Positions 36,031 through 48,549 of a stretch of DNA of 64,000 nt are shown piece by piece; positions within the stretch are counted from its first letter, which is position 1; every line of letters starts with the position of its first letter. Origin of the DNA: Cristatella mucedo (Eukaryota; Bryozoa; Phylactolaemata; Cristatellidae). The position numbers and the translations under genes were made by a program. The notes under the pieces are model-generated. The model saw nothing but the letters and a program-made list of their open reading frames with translations. It was not told where the DNA came from and ran no database searches. The stretch lies in assembly GCA_009760855.2 (NCBI GenBank), contig WPIO01000008.1, forward strand, positions 9,661,001 through 9,725,000, in the 5' to 3' direction.

Positions 36031-39000
36031 TCATTGGCTGCCGCTCCGGCTACAGCGAGCTGCCGCGATAGGTTGGCAAGCAGAGTGCAGAAAGTGCCGC
36101 CGCCGATTCGTTGCCGCCTCCGCGTGCTCCACCGCCGCGAGATAGGGCTGCAAGACGAGCGCAGACAGTCCCGACTCGCTGCTCGACGAGTCGCTCGACT
36201 CGCCGAAAGCCGCCGCCGCAGCCGCGGCCTCCTCCTCCGCTTCGCACTTCGTGCTACCGCCTGGCGACGCCTCGTCGTCTTTCGGAACGTCCGACCACAT
36301 GCCAGAGCATCTAGCTTCCCCGGCGGCGGCGGCGATTGCGCTGCCTTTCTTGATCTTCAACGCAGGCGACGACGCCGACTTGCGTCTGCGCGCGACACCT
36401 GGTGCGGCGAGCGCGGATTTCAGGAAAGGCCAGAGGTGGCCAGAGAAAGATACCCGACTTAATGTACCTTGGCTCGCTGATTCTGAAACCAGACTTGCAC
36501 CACTCGAACCGGTAGGCCCGTTTCTGACGCCAAGCTGTCTCTCACCTGAACAGCAAAGCGTCGGGCACGCCAATCTCAGCATACGCGCAGGTGACACGTT
36601 CAGCTCGTAACGGCAGGCGGCGGACGGCTCGGCTGGCGCAAGATAACCGCGACGGCCGAGGCATTCGTTACCTTCTTGTTCGGCTTAGGCGTGACGTCGA
36701 ACGCAGCCTTAAATCTCCTCCTTTGCTGGGGCGTCAGTATCGTTCGCGGTCGTTTGTGCAGTCTGCTCAGCAGGTCGTCGCCGCTACAGCGGCAGTCGGC
36801 AGCCTCGGCCGCTTCGGCACGGCTCCCGCCTTCCTCGCCTGCAGACATGCCACATGCCGCAGCAGGTAAGCGGCGGCTGCTGCTGCGAGGGGCCACGGGG
36901 GAGGGAGGCGCGCTCATACAGCCGGCGTGCAATGGCGACCCTAGTCTGAAAATAACGGCAGCCGCCGCTTGAGAAGCGATCGACCCGGTGCGGACTTGCT
37001 TTCACGACTTCACGTCGCACGAAATAGCCGAGTTCATGCAGCCGCCGAGGCAGCACTACTGTAGACAGGACGAAAGGCCCTCCTTGCGCTGCAGCGACGC
37101 TCCTCGCTGTAACTCGACTGAAGAGCCAAATTGAAGGACCCCCACTAAACCACGGCCGCGGCTAGTAAGCACCGAGGCTCGGAGGAGATGGCATTTTCGT
37201 CGAATCGAGTCTGCTTTGATCTTTGAGTTTCGAAACATCCTTCGGCTCTGCTCACAGAAGACAGGCGGCGAGTTTCTTCAGCAGCGTGTGCAAGTCACAC
37301 TAACTTCTCGGCGGCCGCGATGGCCGCGGCTCTCGCCCGCTCCAGCTGCTCCCCCGAGAGGCAGAGGGCGGAGGTACGGGTGCGACAGACAGTGGCTGCT
37401 TACCGGTGGTCGGACTGCTGCTGCTGCTTCCACTTGCGGTTGAGCACGCTTCAATGCATCGTAGCTGTCCCTCGGTGACACAGAATCGGTCTCCTTTCCG
37501 CAACCGCTTGGAGCAGCAGTGACAGTGAAAGCACGGCTCGTGGTAGACAAGGTTCCGAACTTTCATGACGTACTCAGTGGCTTCGACGGCCTGTCCGCAA
37601 GCGGCACACGTGACCCTGTGCAGCCTAATAAGACCAGCGGGAGTGGTCGTAAGCGCCTTGAAGCGGGCAATCTGCCAGCAGGAAGCAGACCGAGCAGGAC
37701 GAGCGACGACTGATGCCAGTGCCATGCATGAATGGGCTGTCAATTGCATTGGGATCGCAAATCGGCAGAAGGATTCCCCGACCACCGCGCCGCTTCTGCG
37801 AAAAACGTACATTGACCATGTTACGAAAGTAGATACGACCCGTACGGTTGCACTGTAGCCTAGGCTTTCCCAGTTAAAGTTTCTATCGCGGCTCAACGCG
37901 GTGGGGTTTATCGATTGCTACTTGGAGCTGGCCGGTGGACGAAATGTGCAATCAGCGTGCCGCGGTCTCACACTGAGCACTTTGGCACAATCGTCGAGTT
38001 TCAACGTATGTCGGCATATAGCAAGGCTGAAGCGATCGCGACAGTGTCGCAAAGCCAGAAGCAAAATACTGCCGCAGCTTTAAAATGCACTCTGAAGATC
38101 TCCAATGTTTTTAAGCAGGAAAGGCGGTTCGGTAGCTCAATCTTTATCAACGCCGTCGACATTGTAGAAATCGGCCATCGATGGCTGCTCAGCAAGCCAC
38201 CGACGGCTGATGTCATCAAAGAGTCGGCACTCTTTTATGACAGCCGCCGGTACTATTTGCTTGACTATCTTATCGAGTAACGATCCGGGGTTTGTGTGCT
38301 AAGTAAACCGCGAACTTAAACCATCTCTTCCCACTCGCATGGCTCCCGCAAGCTCTGCCAATGGATGTATGTGTAAGCAACATGATGATCTCAGCTTTTT
38401 TTCTTGAAATCAGTCTGTCACGTGCACCAACTTTGCCTACTGTGGGTTGGGGCACTCTTTCACGACAGTTTCAGCTTTTCATTAGAGTGGCCAACAAGGG
38501 TCGAGCGGCAACTCGCTACTCCAAGAGTGCCTGGAGGAGCCAGGGCTAGCCAGATGGCGCCAGATGTGGCTCGCTGTCGAACATGGCTCGATGGAGGTGC
38601 TCTTGCAATTGCAATATCCGCAGCTGCGTGCCTAAAGTCTGGATAATAATAACAATTATAATAATAGCAATACAGTTGATAAAGCGCGATCGGAAAACTC
38701 GATCTCTTTCTAGGCACTTTGCATTTGTTGCAAAGGACCCACGGTCGAATGGTTTGCGGTAGCATGCTCAATAACAAAAGCATAATCTGGTGAAGGGTGA
38801 CATGCCCACGGTCAGAATGCAAATATGGTTAGTGGCAGAATTCACAGTGTCAGATCTCGTAAGCACATAAGGGTTGATTTTCAGGGACTCACTAAAAACT
38901 GTGATAGATAGATGCAGTTTCAGTTTCTTTTTAAGCGCGGTTAAGTCAGAAGATGTCGTGACGCAAGTCAGGTGTGAATTCTAGGCTTTGTTAGCACACA

Positions 39001-41984
39001 CACTAAAGGCACGGTCTCCATAGAATTTGAGGTTTGTGCAAGGCATAGGTAAATGATTTTATTCAGAAAAGTGGATCGTACGATGCTTAGCCTGTTGGAG
39101 GAGTAGATCTGATAGGTAGGCTGAGCCAAAGAAGGAAGGAACCTGAAAGTGTGAGACAAAACCTTGAAGTGCTTGCAGTGCTTGACTGGTAGCCAGTGCA
39201 GGTCAGTGAGAAGTGGTGTGATGTGGCAACTGTGACGCTTAAGACAGACAAGTTTAGCTGCAGAGTTTTGCACTGTGGATAGCCTGTAATTGCTTGATTG
39301 CACCGGCCGGTTGACCAGCAAGCAGTGAATTACAGAAGCCAAAACGGGATGTTACAAATGCACCAGCCAATATAGGCGTGGTATCCCTGTCTAACCAAGC
39401 TCTAATTTTAGCAATGTTATGTAGTCGACAGGATTTGGATTCTATTCCTGACCGCTCGCTTCTCCTTCTGGTCTTTGATCTTGTTGCCTGGATCCGCCTC
39501 CATCTTTGTACTTTCATTTCATGCCTCCAAGATGTGACCCCTAGTTCCGTTCACTTGCTTCCGGTAATTTTGCTTCTCGGTCCAGACTAGCTTAGCCTCA
39601 CTCTCCATCCAGCTGAAAGTGTGACGTTTACAAGCAATCGGTCTGTAGCAGAACGCTTCTACAAGGATTTGAGTTCTCACTTGCTACGATGTTGGACAAA
39701 CGCCACTTTAACTGGATATAAACGTCTGCCTGAATTCCGCTATCGCTCTAAATTGAATGCATATCTTGTTTCCTCCCTGTCCTACCCTCAGGCTTTTTTT
39801 GTACTATCACTGCCGCTGCAGAGGTGGAGGTTCAGCTTAACAGTGCCAAACAATGACTGCTTGTCTAACTCATTGTATATCGAACTCATTTAATCCGAAT
39901 CTGACTCTTGCAACGTCGCCCTAGCTCACGCGAAAAGACTGCAAAAATTAGTTATGACAACAAAGATGGGCAGCTAAAATGTATTCCTTGGTGGGCCATG
40001 ATGGCACACAAAGTAAGGTGGTTGGTTTTCATGACCTGCATTCTTGGGTTCGAATCCTGCGGTGGATGATCGTGGCTGGAAGTGGTGGTGAAAGCCGTCA
40101 AGGCTCTTCTTTCGCTTTATAAAATAAGCTGTTAAATCAGCTAGTATTTTTTCATACTGTGCATAGTGATTGCATTATAATTGCTAAGATATTATTTTTT
40201 AGCCCTCCAAAACTGTTGAAATTGAAAGCTTTTAACGTGAAACCAAAAAAATCCTTGCGAAAATTAAAAAATCGATACGGTAATGATCAACCATGGAACA
40301 TCAACTTAGTATGGCATGGCCACGAACACTTAACTTTTCCAGATTATATTAGTAGCTCTCCTTGACCTCGGGCAGCTTAGCAGGGACTTGGTTATGCTGG
40401 AAACACATAGGATGATTTTTTTTTTACCGATGATTGATTATGGATGATTTACGATAAGCAAATCTAAGATCTTAGTGACTGATTATGATGCCTCAATAAA
40501 CACAAATCATTAGTCTAATCCCGAAAAGATTAGAATTACTGTGCTGACTCTCAAAAAGTTGGACATTCTATCTTAAAGAAGGGGCTTTTTTACCAGGGAG
40601 TCTAAATCAGATTAAAATATGTTCGCGCATTCTGTAATCACAGCAATATTTATTCCAATAAAGAATTGTTACGTAGCATCGCTCAAGAGAGGTCAGTCAA
40701 ACTTGATTCACCTGGAAAGGGATCTCACTTATACATCCACCTTTACTTATACATTACTTATTACTTTACTTATGCATTACTTATACATTACTTTACTTAT
40801 ACATCCACCTTTAGCAAATCGGTCGTCACCTTGGAGGACGATATCTCCAGAAATATGCTACCAGTTTGAAGCCGTTTCTTTCCAAATTACAAACTACCAA
40901 ATTATCCGTCTACACCCCAGATAAACTGCTGTAGCTGTATTTCAATTAACCTAAGGTTGTAGCGGAGAAACGATCGACATTTTTAACTTGAAACTTGAAA
41001 TAGTATAGTGAGAATAAAATGAGCAAACTCTACACTTAGACTGAAGGGCTGGTAAGCATGGATTCTGTACGCGACGATCGGGGCTCCTTCATGGCTCCTC
41101 TGAGGCGTAGTGCCGTATGGGCACTGGAGGGACAATTACTCCCCCAGATCACGGGGGGGGGCAGCGACAGATCGGCGCCAACTGCCACAGCGACGAGATT
41201 TTGTTGAATATCAAGGTATGTCGAGAAGAATGAAGCTGCGGTAGCCACCAGCGACAAAACCATGTCCTTCTTTCAGTCGACGAACATCCGCCGAGTGCAT
41301 GCATCTGGCTATTTTACTCAAAATGAATATTTGAAACCTCAAACATTCATTTTAATTTGTATTCATTTCGCATCGGTAGCCTCATTTCAAAATACAGAGA
41401 CCGTAGACCGTCTGACGTGTGGCTGAGTTTTGAAAAAGAATTTCGCTAAAGCGGCGATAGAACACATTCGTCTAGTCACTCTAGTCTAGTCTAGTCATCT
41501 AGTAACACCGACATAAGTCACTGCATAAGGGTCACACGGGATAGCTTAGTCCTCATGCATTGTAAGCAAGCTCTTTCAGAGCAGCACCAACGTATTAATG
41601 TTATCAAAATACTTCTGCGAGTGATCATTAGCCCTACAGTTGGGGGCGTCGCGTTCACCTAGTATGTATATTAAGGTAAATTTTACATTAGCACCATGCT
41701 AAACTGACAAACTTGTCTCGTCAGAATGCAATCGTCGGCTATGCACCTGCACCTACGTACCTGAGATAGTCAGCCGGACAGAAGAGGCGGTCATTCTTCA
41801 TAAAACATCGGACGGAGAGCCGCTCGTTGCAAGATGAGCATCGCAGACACTCCTCGTGAACGGTTCTGTCGCCCACCTTCATCAGGTACTTGTCAAACAC
41901 AGGACACTCGCACTGGCTGCAAAGCTCCATTCTTTGCTCGTTCGTACAGCGGAACTGTCGAGAGCACCTCACCTGTGCGGGCAC
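36031..41984 (-). CDS. LMX1: LMX1-type LIM-homeobox transcription factor (5' and 3' ends uncertain)
   Basis: Nuclear DNA-binding protein with two zinc-binding LIM domains and a homeodomain. Exons, read on the minus strand: LIM1 from at or before 41930 down to 41761 ([18 protein letters not shown] ... [10 protein letters not shown] ... FCPADYLR, donor GTACGT); LIM2 37624-37404 ([18 protein letters not shown] ... [19 protein letters not shown]); homeodomain N part 36838-36672 ([20 protein letters not shown], ends PKPNKK); homeodomain helices 2-3 36545-36468 ([14 protein letters not shown]). Phases 2, 1, 0, 0 join exactly. The RPRTILT start, the split position and the LIM spacing point to LMX1 rather than LHX1/3, apterous or Islet. 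A last exon 36354-36031 (starts IKKGSA, then acidic/Ala/Ser-rich, stop at 36031) is probable but has a weak acceptor, and its C-terminus shows no clear LMX1 similarity. A Met at 41930 lies just before LIM1; a further upstream exon is likely, since relatives have 20-50 residues there. The intron 37625-41760 holds LINE and SINE copies. Confidence 0.88.
38645..39440 (-). mobile_element. LINE-B 3' fragment in LMX1 intron
   Basis: Minus-strand remnants [36 protein letters not shown] and [19 protein letters not shown], then the family 3' UTR ending in (ATT)n at 38645. Several frame breaks. Same strand as the host gene. Confidence 0.85.
39985..40150 (+). mobile_element. tRNA-derived SINE, family 1
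   Basis: A-box-like TGGCACACAAAGTAAGGTGG, B-box TGGGTTCGAATCCTGCGG, then GGTGGTGAAAGCCGTCAAGG and CTCTTCTTTCGCTTTATAAA. Inside the LMX1 intron. Confidence 0.8.
40150..41700. other. LMX1 intron, no further feature except short tandem repeat
   Basis: A 16-bp-type repeat (CTTTACTTATACATTA variants) at about 40735-40805. Otherwise nothing recognised. Confidence 0.5.
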
Positions 41985-41999
41985 CTGCGAGGCTGAGCT

Positions 42000-44204
42000 G
42001 AACCAGAGGCAAATCTTGAGCGCTGCCTCACCCTTCGGAGCCGAAACCTTGAGTTGGCGGCCTGTGCGAGTGACAGGGCCACCGGGCTATCTCTCCTGAA
42101 TCCTAGCGCCCCCGCTTTGTGCCCAGGCGGAACGATGGCGAAGGAACAGAGCAGGTGCCAGGTCGATCCGACTGAGCAAGAGCTGCAACGCTCGAGGCAA
42201 GCGTAGCGGCTCTGTCATATGCGATGTTGCCAGCGAAGACTAGAGATAAAGTCGCCATCGCCGGCCTAATGATACACTAAATATGTGTACACTAGAACAT
42301 GAATATCAATAACAGCGAGTTGTTGAGATACGCCCCGCACGAGTCAGCTGTCGTGCTATCTGTCGCGGCAGGTGACAGGCTGCACTCTGACCAATGAGGC
42401 GACGCCGCCAGATGTCTGCCGAGCTAGCTAGCCAGCCGTCGGTCTGAGTCGGGCTGGTTGGAAGAGGTCTCTTCTGCTCTCGGTGCAGATGTAGCCACTG
42501 CCAGTGCAGCCAGCAAGCTTCGGCGCCACGCCCCCTCCGCAAGCCGAAGCCTTCTCACGTTATCCTGTACGTCATGAGCGATCTTGTACCTGCTTCTCTT
42601 GCCTGCGAGATTTTTTCAAGTGCAAGCTCACTGTTGCTGGCCGCTTATTAAAGTCTTGCAAGGCTAGCTAAGGACTGATGAGGATGAGTGGTCCACAATT
42701 CAGCTGTTATGCAAGTAAAACGTAGCAGACACAACGCTTGCCCGACGTTTGCTACCAATAATGAAAGGGTATTCTATTCGGAAGTGCCAATTGCAGTGTG
42801 CTGGCAGCGTTGTGGAAACATTTTACCAGTTTACCTCGCGTTCGGAGCTCCTGGCATCGGTCGCTGATGTTCCATAGGAATATCGGGCAATCTAAGCTGA
42901 CCAATACTTGGACTCTACGATGCTTGAAACTTCGAATCACTACATCCCCAGAAGCCTAGTTGCTAGTCACGACGCAGCCACATGCTATCCTGTCGTTTTG
43001 CAACAGTCAAAAGCCCGAGTTCAGAGCCGAAGTGACCTGCATGCATCATTGAATTTGACAGAGGTGCGGACAGAAACAAAACCTCGCTGCTTTATCAACA
43101 GTTGTTTTGACAACACGACTGCTTACGGTAAACCGGAAATAGCAAAACAGTACTCACTCCAGCGCTCAGAGCTGGGTCATGGTCGCGTACGGTCTCCGAT
43201 ATATGCACGATCTTCTTTGGATAATTCTATTTCATTTCTTTTGCTTCTTCATATCTGGCGCCGAGACTGCAACCAGTTCCATAACTCTTTCGTCCTCTCA
43301 CGGGTTTACTGATGCATGACTCTTCGCAATCGCATATCAGTTTCCTCTTCAACGATCTCATTATAGCTGTATCTGCTGATACAGCAAGACAAAAATTTGA
43401 ATATTTTATTGTATTAAAATCTCATGTTCACTGCTGATGCATGGAAATAAAATCTTGAAATGTACTTGCATATATCAGCTTTGAATAATTGGGGTGAGCG
43501 CAGTAGAGCCACCGTCTCACGAGCTCAATCGACAGAGCTTCAGCCGAAAAGAAAGCCGATGGTTGCGAGATCAAGCCCCGCTCGAGGTGAAATTGTCTAC
43601 ACTCAGACTCACGTTAGATGTCATTTGGTCACTCTGACGTTCCCAAAAGACTTATTGCGAAAAACGATCGCTGAAAGCCGCTCACACACATTCGGCGATT
43701 CAGCAGTGCCTTTCCATGGTCCCGTGGGTGCGGAGTTATCTCGCACCTGCTAAGACGTGCACATGTTGTGCAACAGATAATGCTCTCCCCGACCAATCGC
43801 AGCACACATGCACATGCATTAGACCGAGTCTTTCTGAGGACTGTCTAATCTATCCCAGTCTCGCTCTCAGAGTCGATTCCTTATCGATATCGAAGATCGC
43901 TTCACCGACATGCTGTCTCGCAGTGAGTAGCTGTACTGACCGGATATATAGATTTTCCTGCACTTGCCATCTCACCGATACTCACTGCAAAGTGCTGAAT
44001 TACGTGGTGGCTAAGAAACTATACGTGCCAATGAGCACCGGTGCCTCTCTAAAGCTATTTTTACAGCCGACCGAAGTCCTTACGATGACTCGACGGTCGC
44101 TAGTTTGTGTCCTTACGCCGGCGATGAGCTTACTACGGCTATTCACTACAGCTGACCGAAATATTGAGCTAATGTCGACATAGCTACTTGTTCTCGTACT
44201 GACG
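42000..44204. other. LMX1 5' flank, no gene recognised
   Basis: Upstream side of the LMX1 gene. A missing first exon may lie here but I cannot pick it out. Open frames at 42908-43312 and 43716-44183 show no family motif. Confidence 0.4.
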
Positions 44205-44375
44205 ATGGCACACTAGATGAGGCGGTTGCGTTTCACGACCTCAGTCCCGTTGTCGTGGGTTCAAATCCTGCGGCTGGCAATCCTTTGTCGCCACTGCAAG
44301 CGGCAGTGATTGACAGCCGTAAAGGCTCGACTGTCGCTCTACAGAAGAGGCTGGTGAATCAGCTGGCACTTTTTA
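44205..44375 (+). mobile_element. tRNA-derived SINE, family 1
   Basis: A-box TGGCACACTAGATGAGGCGG, B-box GGGTTCAAATCCTGCGG, then GCCACTGCAAGCGGCAGTGA, AGCCGTAAAGGCTC and GTGAATCAGCTGG. One of the best-preserved copies. Confidence 0.85.
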
Positions 44376-44844
44376 TTGGCTTCCCACCAAGGGATTAGAC
44401 TCTGTATCGACTGTTACGAGACAGTCAGCGCCCTGGCCTGGAAGAGAACATGGACGACGTTGACTTTTGTGACGAAGAAGGCGAAGTCAAGGTACGTACC
44501 TAGACTTAGAAGTAACGAATTCCAGACTCTCACTCAATACTACGAGACCGAATTTTCTCCGGACGCGACATTGACTTATTCTGATTATGTCACCTAGAAC
44601 CGTGGGCGTGTAGTAACTAACTCCGGGAGCCTTACAGAATCATGCCGACTCGCCAACATATTAGACCACGTTTCTACATAATCAGTTCCAATCACACGAC
44701 GAAGCCATTATTTTTAACGTAGCTCGTTAGCTGTGACTGCCATGTGTCCGGGTTGCCATCTTTGGATTTGCCACTAAAAGCGAATTGTAGTGATGCTCCA
44801 GTCGCAAGAGGAAGCACGAGTTACTGCCATATAAGTGAATAACT

Positions 44845-45440
44845 CACTGCTTGCTGGTCTACCGGCATATGCAATCAGGCGCTTCCAGTTGGTGCACAAC
44901 TCTGCAGCTAGGCTCATCTGTCGTGAGCGTCGCAATTTCCACATCACACCATTCTTTGTCAACCTGCACTGGCTCCCAATCAAGTAGCACATCGACTTCA
45001 AAGTTCTGTCACTTACTTCCAGGTCCCTTCATTCTCTGGCTCCTGCCCTACCTATTAGAAGTACTCTCCCACCAGGCGGAGAATCGCACAAGCCGCTATT
45101 CTGACTCGAATAGTTTAGCCATACGTCGTACGAACCTCAAAACCACTGGAGACCGTGCCTTTAGTTCCCATCCTCCCAAAGCCGGGAACTCACTACCGAC
45201 GCACGTCGCAAAGTCTCCTGACATGACGACAAGTAAAAAGGAGCTTAAGACGTACTTTTAATACAGCATTCGGTGGGTATTTGTGACAAGTCGTTCGTGT
45301 GTATGTACCTGCTTACACATTGCCTGCTGCTTGCGGATGAGACCACGAAACATTTGGTTATTCTGTATATGCAGCATCTGTAAAGTGCTTTGAGAGAAAT
45401 TCAGTTCTCTGAGGAAACTATGCAAACGTATTATTATTAT
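44845..45440 (+). mobile_element. LINE-B 3' fragment
   Basis: Coding remnant CNSLLAGLPAYAIRR-like, LHWLPIK, GDRAFSSHPPKAGNSLPTH, then UTR TGAGAGAAATTCAGTTCTC and (TTA)n. 5' truncated. Confidence 0.8.
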
Positions 45441-45607
45441 TAAGTCACAGGGTTAGTGTACCTAATCGAAACTTGAGTTGTCATCTTTGAGTTGCTAACT
45501 ATTACTAAGATAGATTTGCAGATATTAAGAAACTTCGTAGCATCTAATGCTAGTACTGTGCACTTGGGAAGTAAAGCAAGCGAAAATGCACATCTTCTCT
45601 TTGAACA

Positions 45608-45611
45608 GCTT

Positions 45612-45658
<47 letters not shown>

Positions 45659-45660
45659 CA
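45608..45660. repeat. AT microsatellite
   Basis: (AT)n of about 50 bp with one ATACAT interruption. Confidence 0.9.
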
Positions 45661-46099
45661 TTTGAATATGTAATGATTTTAAATGCGATTCCTCCCCGCA
45701 CTAGAGAGCTGCCTGGACGACTCCTAGCGTGGTGCGGACATTTACCAATTTCTCCGTGACACCTTAGGTATTCCGCTGCTATCTTCGCTGTGACTATTTA
45801 TGAGCTGTCCTCGGATATGCAACACAAAGCAGGACCTGCTTAGCATAAGGTGCGATGTCGTCATTAGTCGATACCTATTGGCGGGCCTTCTTCGGCGGGT
45901 CAGTGAGAACCTTCCTGCATCCTGCGTTCGCCCTATGAACAGCTCGGCTATCAAACCTACAACGTGTAGGTTTAAAGCACAGAATAGTACTCTTTGCGGT
46001 AGTAGCTCCTGCCGTGGCCCAGCGCGTTATGAAAAGTCGACCGGCGGCCGTTACTGAGGTCCAATTGAAATTCGAAGGGTCCGCGTCCGCTGGGCAGGA

Positions 46100-48395
46100 T
46101 ACAAGCCGACGTGAATACAAGCCACTTCATCACCGTCGCCCAGTTGTTGGTTAGCCTCTTAAATTCCGCCTACTCAATGTCCGCTCTCTAAAAACCAAGG
46201 TCCCGTTCATTCTATCCGTGTACAGAGTCGTGGAGATTCCTTTCAATTTACAAAACTCCCCCAAAGATGCGCCAAGTTAAGCGAAGGCTTGAACGCCGTT
46301 ACAAGAAATCGGGGTCTGATGCATATCTAGTCAATTTCAAAGACTTCCTCCGAGTTTACACCCGGAAGCTTGAAAAAGCCAGGGCTTCTTTTTTCATTCG
46401 AAAGCTCAGTTCCTGCCAGTCGGACCCTAAACGGATTTATTAGAAAGTACACCATTTACTGGGCAAGGCTGAGAGGTCTGACTCCCCAGATATAAACGGC
46501 TCAGCCGAAAAGTTTTCAGCCTTCTTTACTGAAAAGATTGCGCACATTCGTGCCTCCATAAGGCCCTCCACGGCTAAAGCAATTTCAGAATCACAACCTG
46601 TGACCTTCCTTAAAAAATTTTCCAAGATTTCGGTAATGCAATGCGGCTACCTTAAAAAGGTCTAGCACAAAGAGCTTGTCTCGTCAAGACCCTATACCAT
46701 CATCTCTGTGGTCTTCATTGGTAGACCAACTTAGACCGGCCGTAACCGAGATTTTAATGCTTCTTTAAGAAAAGGGGTGATCCCCAAGTCCTTCAAATCG
46801 TCAATCGCTTGACCCATACTTAAAAAGCCTGGATTAGATACAGAGGCCCTTGCAAGCTAGCGCCCAGTTGTCCTTCTTCCTTTCTTGTCAAAGATCCTTG
46901 AAAAACTTGTTGCTAAGCAGCTGGTTGGACATAATCAAAAGAATGGAATTTCAGAAAAATTTCAATCAGGGTTTAAGACGCAGCACTCCTCTGAAACTGC
47001 TCTCCTCCGTATTAACAATGACATTCTACGTGGCAACGATGACGGAAATGTCACTGCCCTAGCTCTGCTAGATCTGTCAGCATCCTGCAACACCATTGAT
47101 CACGATGTTCTACTTGAACGATTGAGAACAACGATCGGTCTAGCAGATGAGGCACTGACGTGGTTTAAATCGCACTTGTCTGATCGTGTGTTTAATCCGT
47201 GTCTTGTGGGGGTCAGGTCTCACACACGAGACGGGTCGCCTGTGGAGTCCCTCGAGGGTCTGTACTCGGTCTCTTACTGTTCTCCATTTATACTCAACCT
47301 CTGGGAAAAGTGATTAAGGCCCATGGAATAGCATATCACATTTATGCTGACGATACTCAGCTGTACTTTTCATGCAAACCGTCGGAATCTGCTGCAGCAA
47401 CTGATCAACTGAATGCTTGCCTTGCCGACATTCAATCCTGGATGTCGGAAAACATCTTGAAACTAAATGACGATATAACCGAACTGCTGCTCATAGGACA
47501 CCCTAAGCGTGTGTGTGGATTAAAAGGCTTTGCTCTTCTTATAGGTGATGTTGTTGTGCGACCGTCACCACCTGCTCGAAATTTAGGCGTCGTTTTCGAC
47601 AGCTGCCTTTTTAATTTAAAAGCTTCATTCAGAAGACTGCTTCTACAGCTAGCCATCACGTCCGATCCCTATAAAAGATTAGGAGCTGTCTTCTAAGGTG
47701 GCTTGGAAAAAAATTAAACTAGCTCTTGAGTTCTGTCTTGGCTTGATTATTGTAATTCCCTCTTCACTGAGCGACCAAAGAAAGCAACTAGGCCACTGTA
47801 GCTGGCTATGAATATGGCTGCAAGGCTGATCTTCAAGTCGCAGCAGTTTGAGCACGTGTCACCTCTGTTGAAAGAGCTAGAATGGTTGCCGGTTGAGCAA
47901 AGGATACAGAGCAAAGTTCTTACGCTGACCCACAAGGCCCGCCGCGTCTTGGCTCCTTCGTACCTAGCTGAACTGCTGCACCAGTTTCAGCCTCTTCGCG
48001 CCCTTAGGTCCCGTGTGGACAATAGATTAGCTGTTCCATTCCTCCGCTTGAAGACCGTTGGCGACAGAAGCTTTAGCCCTGCACGCCCTAGACTGTGGAA
48101 CTCGCCTCCAGAATTATTAAGCAACGACAACTACTCTCCTGCTGCCGACTATGGCTCATCCTTTTCAGTGGTCCTGAGCTGCTACTTCCATGCTACTCAC
48201 TACCTCAACTGCTCTCCTGACTCTGCTGTGCTTCCCATTTTCTCTTTACTGCGTGAGACGAAATCTGTCGGCTACCGAATGCGTACCGAAAGCCGCTTAG
48301 GCTTTGAGTTCGTTATACAAACCTCTCCTGCGTAACACTCACATAGTCTTTATGGCTTTGTGGAGTTACAGACTGAGATACATACGTACATACAA
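46100..48395 (+). mobile_element. LINE-A, L2/CR1-like retrotransposon, decayed
   Basis: Short endonuclease start near 46140-46200, then linker, then reverse transcriptase in broken frames: RPVVLLPFLSKILEKLV, EKFQSGFKTQHSSETALL, ALLDLSASCNTIDHDVLL, IYADDTQLYFSCKP (catalytic YADD), then ELEWLPVEQRIQSKVLTLTH, LKTVGDRSFSPARPRLWNS and the 3' UTR to about 48395. Most of the endonuclease is missing, and stops and frameshifts prevent activity. The same family as the fragment at 7065-7850. Distinct from LINE-B by sequence and by its 3' end. Confidence 0.85.
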
Positions 48396-48549
48396 TGCAT
48401 TTCCTGCAGCGTTTACTATATCCAGGGTGCGTGAATTAGATATTTTCAAGTGAAGGCCTACACGGCCAGAAGGTCTGCTTGCTTGGTATTCGAAGTCTTG
48501 TATCGAACAGCCCGGCGTAGCGATCTCCCTCAAGCGCTGCTGTGAGTCA

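Noticed and set aside
36468-36597. One continuous 188-residue frame covering homeodomain and downstream region
   Set aside because: It is in the wrong phase for the homeodomain. The correct [14 protein letters not shown] frame ends at a GTACAT donor at 36467, so this is an exon pair and not a single exon.
42306-42542. Possible first LMX1 exon (78-residue minus frame)
   Set aside because: No LMX1 N-terminal similarity, no clear donor in a phase compatible with the LIM1 exon.
42672-42700. CTGATGAGGATGAG segment resembling a hammerhead ribozyme core
   Set aside because: No GAAA core segment and no convincing stems I and III.
33795-44375. Candidate tRNA genes from A/B-box matches
   Set aside because: No cloverleaf folding over 73 nt; the multi-copy common body and tail identify SINEs.
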